Shown: positions 53,301 through 64,000 of the stretch, piece by piece | How positions within the stretch are numbered: position 1 is the first letter of the stretch | How the letters are laid out: the number at the start of each line of letters is the position of its first letter | Origin: Eudromia elegans | Taxonomy: Eukaryota; Chordata; Aves; Tinamiformes; Tinamidae | Direction of reading: 5' to 3' | DNA: 64,000 nucleotides | NCBI GenBank assembly: GCA_003342815.1 | Contig: PTEX01000273.1 | Span: 675,528 to 739,527 of the forward strand | Notes under the pieces: generated by a model | Database searches by the model: none | The model's input: the letters and a program-made list of their open reading frames with translations, nothing else | Told to the model about the DNA's origin: nothing | Translations under genes and position numbers: made by a program

Positions 53301-53639
53301 ATGTTGTCCAGCTTCAGTTCCACTCAATATCATGCAATGATTTAGTCTAACTAGTAACCAAATTGTTCAAGTTGCAAGACTTTCTGTCTTTCGGGGGAAT
53401 ATTTCACCTAAAGGTCTGAAAGTCAGGAAGTTTATCATGAGGGAAAATAAAGTAGAAAATGGCTTCACGGTAAGCCATTCACCAGCTGCTCCTAAATGGT
53501 TCATGGCTTCTAAGCAGCTCAATGTTAGAATCAACCTCTCTCCTGAAGGCTGAAGAACAATTTACACCTGCCCAAACACTTAGATTTCATCTGCCTGCAC
53601 AAACTACAAATTTCATTCTTTTATTTCATATTTTGCTCA

Positions 53640-54028
53640 ACATTCACAGCCCTCTCACAGACCTGACTTACTCACTATCCACACCCCCTCATATTAAACC
53701 AGAATTACATTTCCTATTCACATATGCAATCCTTTGCTAAATCCCCAACAAACTGTGAGGCGTCTTAGCTCTTACCACCTCAGTCCTCATCCTATTCCTC
53801 TCTCCATTCCTCTGCAAATCTAAACTATGTTCCATAACATTCCAACTCGCATCCCAAGCACTCTTCTGACTCTTAGTCACCAACTTACTTATTCTCACAT
53901 GAATCGGCAGCCAACCTGTAGAACATCCCTTCATCATCATTGGCCAAATAGCATCCTTCATATATTTCTTCATCCTTTTATTCCTATTCTCCATCATTGG
54001 GACCCTAGAAAACAAAAACCTTTACTAA
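53640..54028 (+). pseudogene. MT-CYB: Cytochrome b 3' end, mitochondrial pseudogene in NUMT
   Basis: Carries the C-terminal part of cytochrome b, the haem-bearing core subunit of respiratory complex III. Visible family words are TPPHIKPE near 53680, YAIL followed by IPNKL near 53725-53755, then [25 protein letters not shown] and IIGTLENK, ending at a TAA at 54026-54028. The usual EWYF is ELHF here. A TAA at 53738-53740 is a stop in both genetic codes. Upstream of about 53680 the sequence is so degraded that the reading frame is lost, and a segment corresponding to the region before TPPHIKP seems deleted or rearranged. Only about the last third of the gene is present. Confidence 0.93.
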
Positions 54029-54029
54029 T

Positions 54030-54099
54030 ACTCTAATAGTTTATAAAAAACATTGGTCTTGTAAACCAAAGATTGAAGACACCGTATCTTCTTAAGAGT
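54030..54099 (+). pseudogene. MT-TT: tRNA-Thr (TGT) copy in NUMT
   Basis: A 70-nt cloverleaf directly after the cytb stop. The anticodon stem TTGGT/ACCAA encloses the loop CTTGTAA with anticodon TGT at 54060-54062. The acceptor arm ACTCTAA/TAAGAGT has one A-A mismatch. The position between cytb and tRNA-Pro is as in bird mitochondria. It is unlikely to be transcribed as a tRNA in the nucleus, since it lacks good A and B boxes. Confidence 0.92.
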
Positions 54100-54117
54100 A
54101 AGCTTTCTTTTCCTCAT

Positions 54118-54189
54118 CAGAAAAAGAGGACTTGAACTTCTACCTCCTGCTCCCAAAGCTGATATTCTCTATCATTAGACTATCTTCTG
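54118..54189 (-). pseudogene. MT-TP: tRNA-Pro (TGG) copy in NUMT
   Basis: Encoded on the minus strand, 72 nt. The plus strand starts CAGAAAA and ends TCTTCTG, giving a seven-pair acceptor with one mismatch. The string GCTCCCAAAGC holds the reversed anticodon loop (CCA on plus at 54153-54155, anticodon TGG). It is separated from tRNA-Thr by 18 nt, a little more than in most bird mitochondria, suggesting a small insertion. Confidence 0.9.
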
Positions 54190-54205
54190 CCACATACCTC
54201 TAACA

Positions 54206-54823
54206 CTACACAGACTGAATCGCTCCCCAATATACACCCCGTACAAGCTCCAAGACTACAGACTTAACAACAGCCCTCACCCCACCACCATAAACAACTC
54301 CACCCCTCAAAAATAAAACATTGCTACCCCACTAAAATCCATGCGAACTGATATCATCCCCACACTATCCACCGTCCCCCCAACAACCCCCCCCCCCCCT
54401 CCCAAAACCCCCCCAACCCCCCCCCCCGCCACCCCACTAAAATCTATCCAAACAGGCATGAACACAGTCCACCTTACTAACACCCACAGTCCCCCCTGCC
54501 ATAAAATCTCCCAACACAACTCCTGTTAAAACTACCAACACAAACCCAACTCCATACCCAACAACCCGTCAATCTCCCCAAGCCTCAGGATAAGGATCAG
54601 CAGCTAAAGAAACTGAATAAACAAACACCACCAACATTCCTCCTAAATACACTAAAAACAAAACCAATGAAACAAACGACACCCCTAAACTCACCAACCA
54701 TCCACACCCCATAACGGACCCCAACACCAAACCTAATACCCCATAATACGGAGACGGATTACATGCCACTGCTAGAGCCCCCAAAGCAAAGCACACACCT
54801 AAAAAAAATACAAAATAAGTCAT
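54206..54823 (-). pseudogene. MT-ND6: NADH dehydrogenase subunit 6, mitochondrial pseudogene, expanded
   Basis: ND6 is a membrane subunit of respiratory complex I and the only protein coded on the other strand in bird mitochondria. The copy starts [12 protein letters not shown] at 54823 and is open through [33 protein letters not shown] and [11 protein letters not shown] to PEAWGD. It then has TGA, tryptophan in the mitochondrial code. Later parts (TVDSVGMISV, MDFSGVAMFYF and VVLELVRG near the end, stop at 54206) are recognisable but in shifted frames. The span is 618 nt against about 520 nt in birds. The excess corresponds to a repeated DFSGVA-coding segment with an offset of about 105 bp and C tracts between the copies. 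Confidence 0.93.
54323..54490. repeat. Diverged tandem duplication with C tracts inside ND6 copy
   Basis: GCTACCCCACTAAAATCC at 54323 recurs as GCCACCCCACTAAAATCT at 54428, an offset of 105 bp. Similarity continues for some 40-50 bp (ATCATCCCCACACTATCCACC against GCATGAACACAGTCCACC). Between them lie runs of 13 C (54387-54399), 7 C (54408-54414) and 11 C (54417-54427). Both units read as the same ND6 region on the minus strand. Confidence 0.75.
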
Positions 54824-54825
54824 AA

Positions 54826-54892
54826 ATTTCTGCTCGCTCTGACCCAAGACTTATGGCTTGAAAAACCATTGCTATACTTCAACTACAAAAAC
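54826..54892 (-). pseudogene. MT-TE: tRNA-Glu (TTC) copy in NUMT
   Basis: On the minus strand directly beyond the ND6 start, about 67 nt. The 5' acceptor strand is GTTTTTG (54892 down to 54886). The anticodon stem ATGGT/GCCAT encloses the loop TTTTCAA with anticodon TTC (GAA on plus at 54860-54862). The 3' acceptor side is imperfect. In bird mitochondria the control region follows, but no control-region landmark is seen after 54895, so the insertion ends about here. Confidence 0.85.
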
Positions 54893-57800
54893 TCCTCATA
54901 TAACTACTAACTTCTCTAGCCATCCGCCATTTACACTTTAGGTAAATGAAAAGGGGAATTCTCTGATCTCTATTAAATGCACATAGTGGCTCTGACATGC
55001 AATAGTAACTGTTACCTACATGAGCATTTCTGAAAACCTGTTTCTAGTGCTTATAGACATTGATTTAATCAATGCAGTTTTTCCTTGCTGGCTGGCACTT
55101 TTACTGAGCTCATTCTGAGAAAAAGAAATTACACTTTGGTGAAACAGAATGGTTTTACACACTTCCTGTAGCATGAGAAAGTGCTCTAGCTTTCTCCCTA
55201 AATAAAGTAGATCACTGACAGCAGATTGTATATTGAGCAGCTGACTAGTACTGCTTGTGAATCCAAGCCGTTGCATGTATACAACCTTGAAGATATTTGA
55301 CAGGAATAATTATTGTGCATGCAGTAAAGTTGATGCAGTGTTGCTGGTGTGAAGTTTTCATCAAGCAGTGGCAAAGAGCAGGTATGAAATTTCTAGTTTG
55401 GCTTTCCAAACATCATCAGATGATGGTTAACTAGAGAAATACTAAACATCCCATGAAAACAAGCTACCTACCTCTGTTTTGAGACGAGCAACATGCTAAA
55501 CATGTGATGCCATGGCTGGGGTGCAATGTTTGTCTGTAAAAGCTTAAAGGATTTAACAGGAAAGTATTAAGAAACTGAGCTAGTTCAGGAATACTTGGCT
55601 CCTTTGGACTAGGAGAGATGGCTTGCTAGCCCAGGCTAGTTCATGTACTTCTGAACTGTTAAGCTCAAAGGATCTTACAAATTGATTTTCTTTTCTACAG
55701 TAATGAAACTAAGGGAAGGGTTTTTTTTTAATATATACTTTTAAAATTCAAAATTCACAAAGAAGCCTGCAAGTGTAGATGTGAACTTCAGTTATCTTCC
55801 TGACCAGCCTCAGTAGTAAAGGCATAGTTTATTAAGCTTAATTTAATTAAATTCAATTAGATGAGGATTTTTTTTCATAATTATTCGTGATGATTATTGC
55901 CTTGTTAAATCAGTAATAACTGAAGTATCAAAGCCAATATATTTTGGTGTTCCTCATTAGGAAAGATTTGGTGTCTTTCGTTTGTTTAAAAAAAGCTATT
56001 AACATTTGGGAATAATGATAAATTAGAGATGGGTGCACTGAAAATTTCTTCAGTTTCAGCTGAATCTCTAAATACTGCCCTGAGTCCTCCCTCTCTGGTG
56101 ACCTCAATAAAGCACTTGTCTTAGTGCAAAATTCTGTTCAATGCATATGAATTTTCCCTCTCTGTCACTCTTCCTGTTCTTTAAGACAGAAACAAGTATG
56201 ATGCCATGATCTGATCTTCTGTACTGAATATCATTGTCAATCTAAAACATATGCAAGATTGAGTGTTGCATGCAATGAAATACGGTGACAAGTAGACTCT
56301 TCAGTACCTCGTCATCAAGTATTTTGAGTTCTGACTCAGTCTGTCAGCCCTGTAGCCTTTATGCAGCCTTGCAAGACAGGGAGATGTTCATTAGCAACCT
56401 GCTTGACGTTTTGTTCCATAGGCAGCGGAGTAGAGAGTGTGCTCCAGGGATAATTTGGGACTTTTTTGGTAAGGTATTCAGAAAACATGGGAACCCAGTT
56501 TCCCAGGGAGGGCACTGTGTTACAACATCAAAATGCATAAATCCTAAACTGTGAACTTAAATACCTCTGAGCATCACCTACTTCTATGAACAAGAGTGTA
56601 GCCTCTTTAGAAATGAGATTTTCTTGTAAGGATTTCAATGTTTCTTGCATATGAACAAGTAAAATTTTGTTGTTCTTAATATTACATGAATTTCACTATT
56701 GGGAATGATGAGATGAGTATGTTAAAAATTTAAATTGTCTGATCTTTTCACTGTTAAAAGGAATGCTCTACAAGTTCTTATGAAACTTTATCTATTTAAC
56801 CTGTCGGACTGAAATTTATTTAAGTAAGTGGGAAGCAGTAGTGTCTTTAAATGGCTTTGGTTATCTTAAATATCTGTCTTGGTGGCTTGTAGAAAGCAGA
56901 AATTCTCCTAAAGTACTTTTATTTTTCACATCAAGTAGTAGCATGTATTTTTCTTTAGTGTAACTTACTCCTTTGTGGTTTCAGTAACAGCAGTGATGTT
57001 AATTTAAGGTAATTCAATTAACAGAGAATTAATGGAGAGCCACCTTATCACTTAGTGGTTTAAGGTTTAAGACATATTATGTCTTCTGCAAATGCCTAGC
57101 AGTGAATAGGAATTGGCAAAACTTTGTTCAGGCAAAAAGGTCATGCAGTCTTTTCTCTAAATAAATTGTTTCTTAGTTAAAGAATTGGCCTTCACTATGA
57201 TTCATTTGATAGCAGATACTGTTGATAATTGCCAATATGGGCCTCCAGCAAAATGAAATATCTGTGCTATATATAACTTTCACACCGCAACGAATTTTAA
57301 GAACAAATGAGTAATATACTGTAAATTGAGTTGTTAACCAGGGTTTCAGCATATGCTGAGAAGAGTGAGGGGAGAACAAAATATTTCAAAACTAGAGTAA
57401 CAGCTATTAGTTTGTTTTGAAGGCAGAGTTCTGGAGATGGGGATGAGGTGTTAATTGCTATATCTGGACAATAACCTTTGCATTTCTTGTTTTTATTTCC
57501 ATACTAATTGAATATTTTTGCGGCTGGGAATGATGTGATAGCACTCTTCCTGAGAATTGTTTTCACTTTATCAAAATGTCATTAATATATAGTCAAATAT
57601 GGAAAGTCTGATTATGATTCAAAGACTTATTTCTTGTAATAGGAGCTTGAGATTTCTGAGAAATGTTTTCAGTATGGATTATGAATTCCCCCAAAATAAG
57701 TGTTTTGACTAGAAACAGTGTTTTAAGAGGCGCTCTGTCTTGGTACAATATTACCATGAACAGAAAAGCTTTATTTGATATTCTGTTTCAAGCAATTTTT

Positions 57801-58250
57801 TTCAGGCTCCTGCACTAACAGATTAGATTACTGTATCCTTAGTGTCAATTTAATTGTTGTATCAATTTGATATATTTTTTCCTGCTTGCAGTGCAAATTG
57901 ATTTTAGGATTCATTTTTTTTTCTTGATTTGGAATACAAATAATTTGATGACTTTCTGTGGGAAACATTGGAGTGTTTTGAGAAATGGTCAAATGGCCAT
58001 GCTGATAAAGGTATAATTCTATTGTTATGCCTTCCTTTTAATTGCTTTAGTCATCATCAAATTGTTCTATAAATCAATTGTGAAACTATAAACCCTTTAG
58101 TAGGTGAAAAAGTGATGTGCAACAAATTTAGTCATGTCTCTCCACGCAATGTGAGATTCTTTAGAACTCATTCAAAAGTCGAATTAATTGACTATGTCTG
58201 CAAGACAATTCTGTTATCCTTAATATAAGGATTAGTCGTAGATTTTGTAT

Positions 58251-58290
58251 ATTGTGCTTCAAAATATTGTATTGTGCTTCAAAATATTGT
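58251..58290. repeat. 20-bp exact tandem duplication
   Basis: ATTGTGCTTCAAAATATTGT occurs twice head to tail without a mismatch. Perfect identity suggests a recent event or an assembly slip. Confidence 0.93.
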
Positions 58291-61200
58291 TTCGGAGAAC
58301 AAACCTTTTTCTTGAATGCAGTCTTCAGTATTTCTCAATGTGTTAACTAATTTACCTCATTGTCCCCCAAAAAGTTATTTCTGATATTAGCAGACTCTTC
58401 ACTGTATTCTTTTCAGACATAAGTACTAGCATATTCTGATCTAACTTTCTCATTACTTCTTATAATATTAATTTATGGTTAGAATCTGAATTTGCGGATA
58501 GTTTCAGGAGTTTACTGGTAAACAGGAAATAAAGGTAGAGTTTCTTATCTTGGCATCTGTATGGATTTGTAACTGCTAATTAAGACATTAAATGTCTGTG
58601 GTACACAAATGACTATCAACTATCCCTGAAAATGGCAGTACAACCATCTAGTCTGGACTTTCTGTTTTCCAGCTTCTGTTACTGCTTCTCGGGAATTGCT
58701 TTTCAGGGGGAAATAACAATGTTTACTTTGGAAAAGGCAAAATTCATAGTAAAAATTAAATATATTCAACATTCTATAAAACAGTGGAGATGAGAGGTTT
58801 AATGGTATGCTCATTGATGGGATAACCTTTCAATCACAAAGTTCTCAAATTACACATTTCATAATGGAAAAATCATATGATTGTGGACAATTGTAGACAA
58901 GTATTGACTGATATTTCTAAAACTAAACTCTGTGCACAAATTCCACATTTTGGAGGTAGATGGAACTTGCAAAATAACCCCCAAACTCAATCAGTAGGGA
59001 AATAACCATTAAGCCTGAGTAATCATTTCCTGTCCAGAAACTTCATCAGATACTTCATCTGAGGTTGGAAAAACCACAACATGAACTAATGAACAACTCC
59101 CTGAGCTGAATTCAAGTACAGATTTTCAGTATATCACAAAGGATTATCATGGTTTAGTAGGAAGAACCCACTTTCCTGGTTTCATTTATTTGTGCATACA
59201 AGAGCTTAAGCATATAGATGGTATTATGGGGTATATTGTGTGGTCTCTATCGTGTGGGTTTTTTTCTTTTCCTTCACATATCAAGTAATTTTCATTTTCT
59301 GTACTAATGGGCTTGCCTCACTTTCTGTTGTTCGAATCTAGTGTACATTAAAAAGAACTTAGTTGAGAAAATAGAATCTAGATTCTTTTGACCTTAACTT
59401 TACTGTTAGTAATGCTAACATAACTGTCCTTACCTGATTTTTAGACTTATGGATGCGTGGGGACATAAGAAATATGATTACAGATTCTGCAGGTCAGCTA
59501 TTAAATAGAGCCTTTACATTTCTCTTTCAAGGAGATTCTGAGTTCCAGATAGATAAAAGACTCTTCACATTTAGATCATTCTCTAGTGGCGTTTAGTACT
59601 CTGCTATTTATTGTATTTCTCCTACTAGATTATCTAAACCCATTCAAAATACTCTACAGTGGAGGCCAATAGTTCTTGAAGTAGGAGTTGGTATTAGTTC
59701 TTTAAACTTATTTTGATCATTTGATTCATTTTCTAATTCATGATGCCTTTTTATGTAGTTAAATGAACTATTTCCTATGGCCCCTCACCATGGGTTGACA
59801 GCTCTGCTGAGTTCTCATCCTCTAAGGAATGAACGAGCATTTCTTTTATTGTGCTTCTGTATTCATACTCTGAGTGTTTGATAGATCAATTCCCAATAAA
59901 AGAAGGGTTGCAATGAAGTCAGGTAGCTAAGTAAGTCTTGGGAATTAACTCCCAAGGGCTCCCACCCAACCTGTACAAACTAAGAGTTTGTGTGGCAAGC
60001 TGCTGATGAACCTCTTCCTACTGCAAGAGTGAAGAACAGAAGATCATAAAAGTTCAGATTTGTTATTTGCGACGGTGCAATTAGGAGCCTGCCTGTCAAG
60101 GTGTCATAGAAATTAGCAATTGGGGAGCAGTAACGAGTCTTCAGGGCTACTGCTGTTTCAACCAGTCAGTAGGTACCAGCATGAAAGCATTTCTGCAGAT
60201 AACAACATGTAGGTGGAATAATATTGAGGTTTTTCTAAATATTTCTAAATGTAAATTTCTAAAGATGCTCTGGTACTTCCAGCAAGCCTGGCTAGGAAGC
60301 CTGTTTTCCAGCCCTTGCTATTATCTTCTACCTGATTGCATGTGCTAATTTATAAAAGCATGTTACTCTTATTGCTGCTTGCTACAGCTCATTTGTAGTC
60401 TTCTGTTGCCAAATTGTCCATAGTAAAGCCAATAGGATACTAGTACATAGACTGTTTCCATTCCTTTTGGAGGATAAGGAATTGGAATCTGTCTTCCTCT
60501 CCTGGTTTTGTTTCTTAAACTTGTGAGTCAGGGTGAGTTACTTGACCTCATTTGATTCCCTTATCTGCCCGTGGGTGGTGATAGCTCTCTGCAACATGGG
60601 TAGATCAATGATTCCTCATAAAGCATTTTCAAACAGCGGAAATCATTAATGGGAAAAATACTGTGGTTGCTACTAGGTTTGGAAGTGTCAGCATAGAAAC
60701 TATTATGATGGGTGAAGCAGCTAGCAGCTGGTAGCTAATCAGTAATATTGCCAAGCACATTTTATTATATACTATTGCTTGCTGTTTCTGTAATTAAAAA
60801 GACTCGTGTTTTTTTATAATCATTTTGTAATATATGTATCAGAATACATCTTCATACAAAAGAAAGGATAATGACAAGTGAGACTCAATTGGGCAAGAAA
60901 TAGAAAGTGTCAACTTGAAAAGACAGGCTTTTACAGAAATGCATGAGACTGTTTTCTTGATCCTCTCTGTGGTGATTTCTACTGTGAAAGAGTTTATAAT
61001 ACATATATAAACTGTTCCTAGAGATATTCAACAGAACTTGTGTAAGTGCCACTATTAAATGTCTCCTTTTTATGCCCCTCCTGTGGTGTGTTGTGTGTTT
61101 TTGCGCTCTCTTTTTTTTTTTCTATGATGATACTGAGCAGGGTATTTTTAAAGACAGACATAAAACAGTGGCAAATCTGGGAATGGTTATGTATGCTGTT

Positions 61201-62814
61201 GCTCTGAGCAATTAAAATTCTCAATGTATTTTAAACCAACTCCTCTCTTCTAGGGGATGAGGTAGTGGAGAAGGGGACTCTTGGAAGAAAGCAGAGTAGA
61301 CCATTGCTTCCACTCAACCTTGCATAATCCAGGCCTGGTACTTGGTCATTACTTGAAGACCCGATGTAGAATGCCAAATTGGATGTAGCAGATGCTGGTA
61401 CCTGCATGGCATCCTATGGTCTAAACTGTTTTTGAAAGTATTTCTCTCATTTTATAACAGAATGATATTCCTGAAAGATGTCTTGCTGCAGTTCTTACAT
61501 GTAAGCTTTTAGAGCATGCTTTTTTTTTCATTAAAAGAATGAGCCTCTTTTCATTATAAGAGTATGAGCAAAACTGGGTTCTCTTGAAAGCTTTATGAAT
61601 TGTTTGTTCCTTTTTCCTGACCCATTTGAGAGGCATCTGTGTCACTGCCCCTAATCTCTGCTTGTGACTTGTTTTCTGCTGTACGATTTCCTACCTCGTA
61701 GCATCCTTACACTTCTCATAATTCTGTTTTTTAAAATGCATCAATGTTTCCATTGCAAGAAAATAGCACATTTTTCTTATTATTTTCAATATATTTTCCA
61801 AATTTACTTAGTCTTTCTAGTACTGCTTAGGGTAAATAATTTAGATTTCTGTTTATTTTTGTATCTTTTTCATTTTTATATGCAAATAAATATTACCTAC
61901 TCCATGACTACCTACTATTCACACTATCCCACTCTCATCTACTCTATTCATGTTTCTTCCTTGAGCACAAGTTGTGAATCGTTTTTTGTGCTTCATCTTA
62001 AAGAAGTAGCAATCCCAAATTTTCTATCTGATAATATTCAAAGGAGAGAGGAGAGGGGCAGGGAAAAGGACAGATTATTTGAAGTTACAGACATAATCCC
62101 ATTTTGGCAATCAGAGAACACGAAATAAATGCTTGCAAGAATCTGTTCAGGTTATGAGTCCAATACACCTTCCCTGTGAAAACTTTTTCCTATGTATACA
62201 GGAATGATTTCTGCTTCTTCTCTTTCTAGAGGTTAATTAGAAATATTCTTTGCTTATAACCTACATATGTTGTCAGCTTTTGTGCCATTAAGGCCTTTAT
62301 CTTAACTGTCTTGTCTCCCTTGAGAATATTAGTGCTACTGTTAGCCTATTTATAGAGAGCCTTCTGACCTTCTTCCAAATGTGAACGAACCAAGTCTTTT
62401 TCATATATAGCTTAGACTCTGTCTTCTCCTAATCTAGTTAGCTGACCCTGTCTGCTCAGGTTTGTTTTACTTGGAAGATTTTAAAAGGCAGAAAATAAAA
62501 ATCCATAGCACTGTCATCTCACCACTGAAGCCACAGCTCGTGTTAGGACTGGGCTTGAATATGAAATAATCTTGAGCAAATCACAGCTCTGAAATGCTAT
62601 GGGCAGGTAGGGAAGGCTAAATCCTTTCGGCAGAGCCTAGTGCATAGGACACAGGAGAGCTCTGAATATAGGAGAGCTGGAGAGACACTTCCAAGAAGGT
62701 CTTTGAGACCGAGCGTAGGATCCAAGCAGCTGAGTGGACAGGTTTTGCCTTGTGTCTGTGCCAAGACACAATCTGTGAATGCAAAGAGTGAAAACGAGGG
62801 CAGTCGTGCTTGCT

Positions 62815-62826
62815 CACGTGCACGTG
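62815..62826. promoter_or_regulatory. Tandem E-boxes CACGTGCACGTG
   Basis: Two CACGTG palindromes abut directly and together form a 12-bp palindrome. CACGTG is bound by bHLH-ZIP and bHLH-PAS dimers (MYC/MAX, USF, MITF/TFE, CLOCK/BMAL). It lies in a locally GC-richer, CpG-containing patch. The absence of spacing would allow only one dimer at a time, so a functional pair is uncertain. Confidence 0.35.
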
Positions 62827-64000
62827 ATGTGCTCGGGGCTGGTAGCAGTCTAACCACTGTGGCAGTTTGGTTGAGGGAAGGGAATAGAGATGGATTTGGA
62901 AAGTGAAGAGGCACCTTTCGGTAAAGGCCCCTTACGGTATGAGGTTCTGTGTGTGCTTGTTTCCCTTTAAAGGAGTTGGAGCACAGTGCCAGCTGAGGTT
63001 TTATCATATCTAATAAGAGTTGCTGATGAGGTGACTGAGCTAATGCTGCCTTTGTTTGCTGTAGTTATTTGCTGATAAAAATCAGTGGATTTTAGTGGTT
63101 TTTACTATAGTATTTCACTATATAGAATGTTTTTTTAAACTGCAGTTTTGTGTTTGAACTTCCATGGTCCTACTTGATTCTACAAGTACTTACAATAAGC
63201 ATGCCCACAAAACAAATGACAAAGTGTGGGGCACTGTGAAGACCTCATGTGTTCACCTTTCCCTAAGTCTATAAATCCCCTTGATGACCAACAAGAATTC
63301 AGATGATTTTCTTATTGAAAATAATTTCAGATTTTTTAGCTATTTTTGACATTTTCTGATTGGTTTTGTGTATCTTTCTCAGCTCTCTGTAAAAGGATCA
63401 CCTTCACTTTTTTTCAGAGAGTGACTAAGGTTTTCATGTTATAAAATGTGAAAAATAATTTCATGAATATATGCTCATAATGGAAACAAAGTTACTTTAG
63501 AAGAAAAAAAGAATTTGACTTGCATGTATTTGTCACTATCCCAGATCAGGATGGGGGAAAAAGTACGTTTTTGCTCAGCTTAACCTGTGAATTAGCATCT
63601 TAGAGAAGTAATGTACAAATGCACCTGATTTGAATGTAGATTCTGTGTCTGAAAGGTGAATACACATTGTAGCACGCACTACTAGTGCAAAGTCATCCAA
63701 AAATAAGCTACCTGCATTCTTTCAAACCACTGAGGACTAATATTTGTAAAATAAAATTGTAGTTTGTTCCTCTCATGCATTTTCTAGTGAAATCCTAGCT
63801 TTGGCCTCAAAATTATGCAGTGGTTCGTGTTCATTATGGTGTGAGCAGGTAATTCCTTTAGCTTGAGAACTGTTTCTGATAATAGATATAGATCTGACAG
63901 GCTTCTAAACTTGTTATTTCATTTGTTTGCATCTTTTCTCCTTTTCAAGGAGAAAAGGAGAAATAGACTTTGAAATTTTTTTTTTGTAGGAAGTAGTTTT

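Larger units (their letters stand above)
45091..53555. other. AT-rich non-coding DNA, no gene recognised
   Basis: No recognisable gene, RNA or transposon. Contains poly-A and poly-T runs (listed) and a 10-bp inverted repeat with 9-nt spacer (GATTAGTTCT at 50484-50493, AGAACTAATC at 50503-50512). Frames up to 143 codons (48821-49252 minus) show no domain. Confidence 0.55.
53560..54895 (+). other. NUMT: nuclear copy of mitochondrial cytb-Thr-Pro-ND6-Glu segment
   Basis: About 1.3 kb of mitochondrial DNA inserted into AT-rich nuclear sequence. The composition shifts abruptly to C-rich, G-poor on the plus strand, typical of the vertebrate mitochondrial light strand. In order it holds the 3' part of cytb (+), tRNA-Thr (+), tRNA-Pro (-), ND6 (-) and tRNA-Glu (-). 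That order, with ND6 and tRNA-Glu after tRNA-Pro, is the standard bird arrangement. In-frame TGA codons at tryptophan positions (for example after PEAWGD in ND6) show that it evolved under the vertebrate mitochondrial code. True stops and frameshifts show that it is a dead nuclear copy. The right edge is near 54893-54900. The left edge is blurred: clear cytb similarity starts near 53640 and weak similarity extends to about 53545. Confidence 0.95.
54900..64000. other. AT-rich non-coding DNA, no gene recognised
   Basis: Only short frames without domains; the longest is 154 codons at 61664-62128 (+), rich in phenylalanine and leucine from T-rich DNA. A less AT-rich patch at about 62600-62950 contains tandem E-boxes and several CpGs. 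No CR1 or RNA gene recognised. Confidence 0.55.

Noticed and set aside
54307-54529. Overlapping frames on both strands giving glycine-rich or proline-rich peptides.
   Set aside because: Both are readings of the C tracts inside the ND6 pseudogene, not a separate gene.
61664-62128. 154-codon plus-strand frame with hydrophobic stretches resembling membrane segments.
   Set aside because: The hydrophobicity comes from T-rich codons (Phe, Leu, Ile) in AT-rich DNA; no family motif and no upstream promoter features.
1-64000. CRISPR arrays, phage or bacterial operons, and functional nuclear tRNA or rRNA genes.
   Set aside because: None seen. The only tRNA-like sequences are mitochondrial copies in the NUMT, and repeats are dinucleotide, homopolymer or two-copy duplications.

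Overview
This is a stretch of vertebrate nuclear DNA, almost certainly from a bird. Two things point to birds. First, at least four CR1 LINE fragments show the avian-type CR1 3' end. Second, a nuclear mitochondrial insertion (NUMT) carries the order cytb, tRNA-Thr, tRNA-Pro, ND6(-), tRNA-Glu(-), which is the standard avian order; in mammals ND6 and tRNA-Glu come before cytb. The DNA is AT-rich, full of short microsatellites and homopolymer runs, and has no operon-like or densely coding structure. I found no protein-coding gene I can support. Nearly all open frames are short and AT-driven, so the window reads as a gene desert or one or more very long introns.

Layout. 1-9150 is AT-rich non-coding DNA with TA and CA microsatellites. 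9150-10700 is the most regulatory-looking segment: a small CpG-rich block at about 9595-9890, an RFX X-box-like palindrome, a nuclear-receptor half-site, a CA repeat and an octamer motif. It also holds the longest open frame of the window, on the minus strand, which I do not accept as a gene. 10700-16747 is non-coding, with an inverted-repeat structure at 13031-13143 that could be a small non-autonomous DNA transposon. CR1 fragments lie at 16748-16997 (-), 19834-20119 (+), 26175-26260 (+) and 44645-45090 (-). A perfect 35-bp inverted repeat with a 5-nt loop sits at 28951-29025. A GC-rich patch of unknown origin lies at about 37490-37880. A cluster of homeodomain-type TAATTA sites is at 43370-43495. 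The NUMT is at about 53560-54895. The remainder to 64000 is AT-rich non-coding DNA with a 20-bp exact tandem duplication (58251-58290) and a tandem pair of CACGTG E-boxes (62815-62826).

The best-supported features are the NUMT with its five mitochondrial gene remnants and the CR1 copies. The NUMT ND6 copy is longer than a normal bird ND6, apparently because of an internal duplication flanked by long C tracts. I see no convincing new multi-gene biological system here. The most unusual structures are the perfect hairpin at 28951-29025 and the expanded ND6 copy. Regulatory calls rest on motif matches alone and are correspondingly weak.
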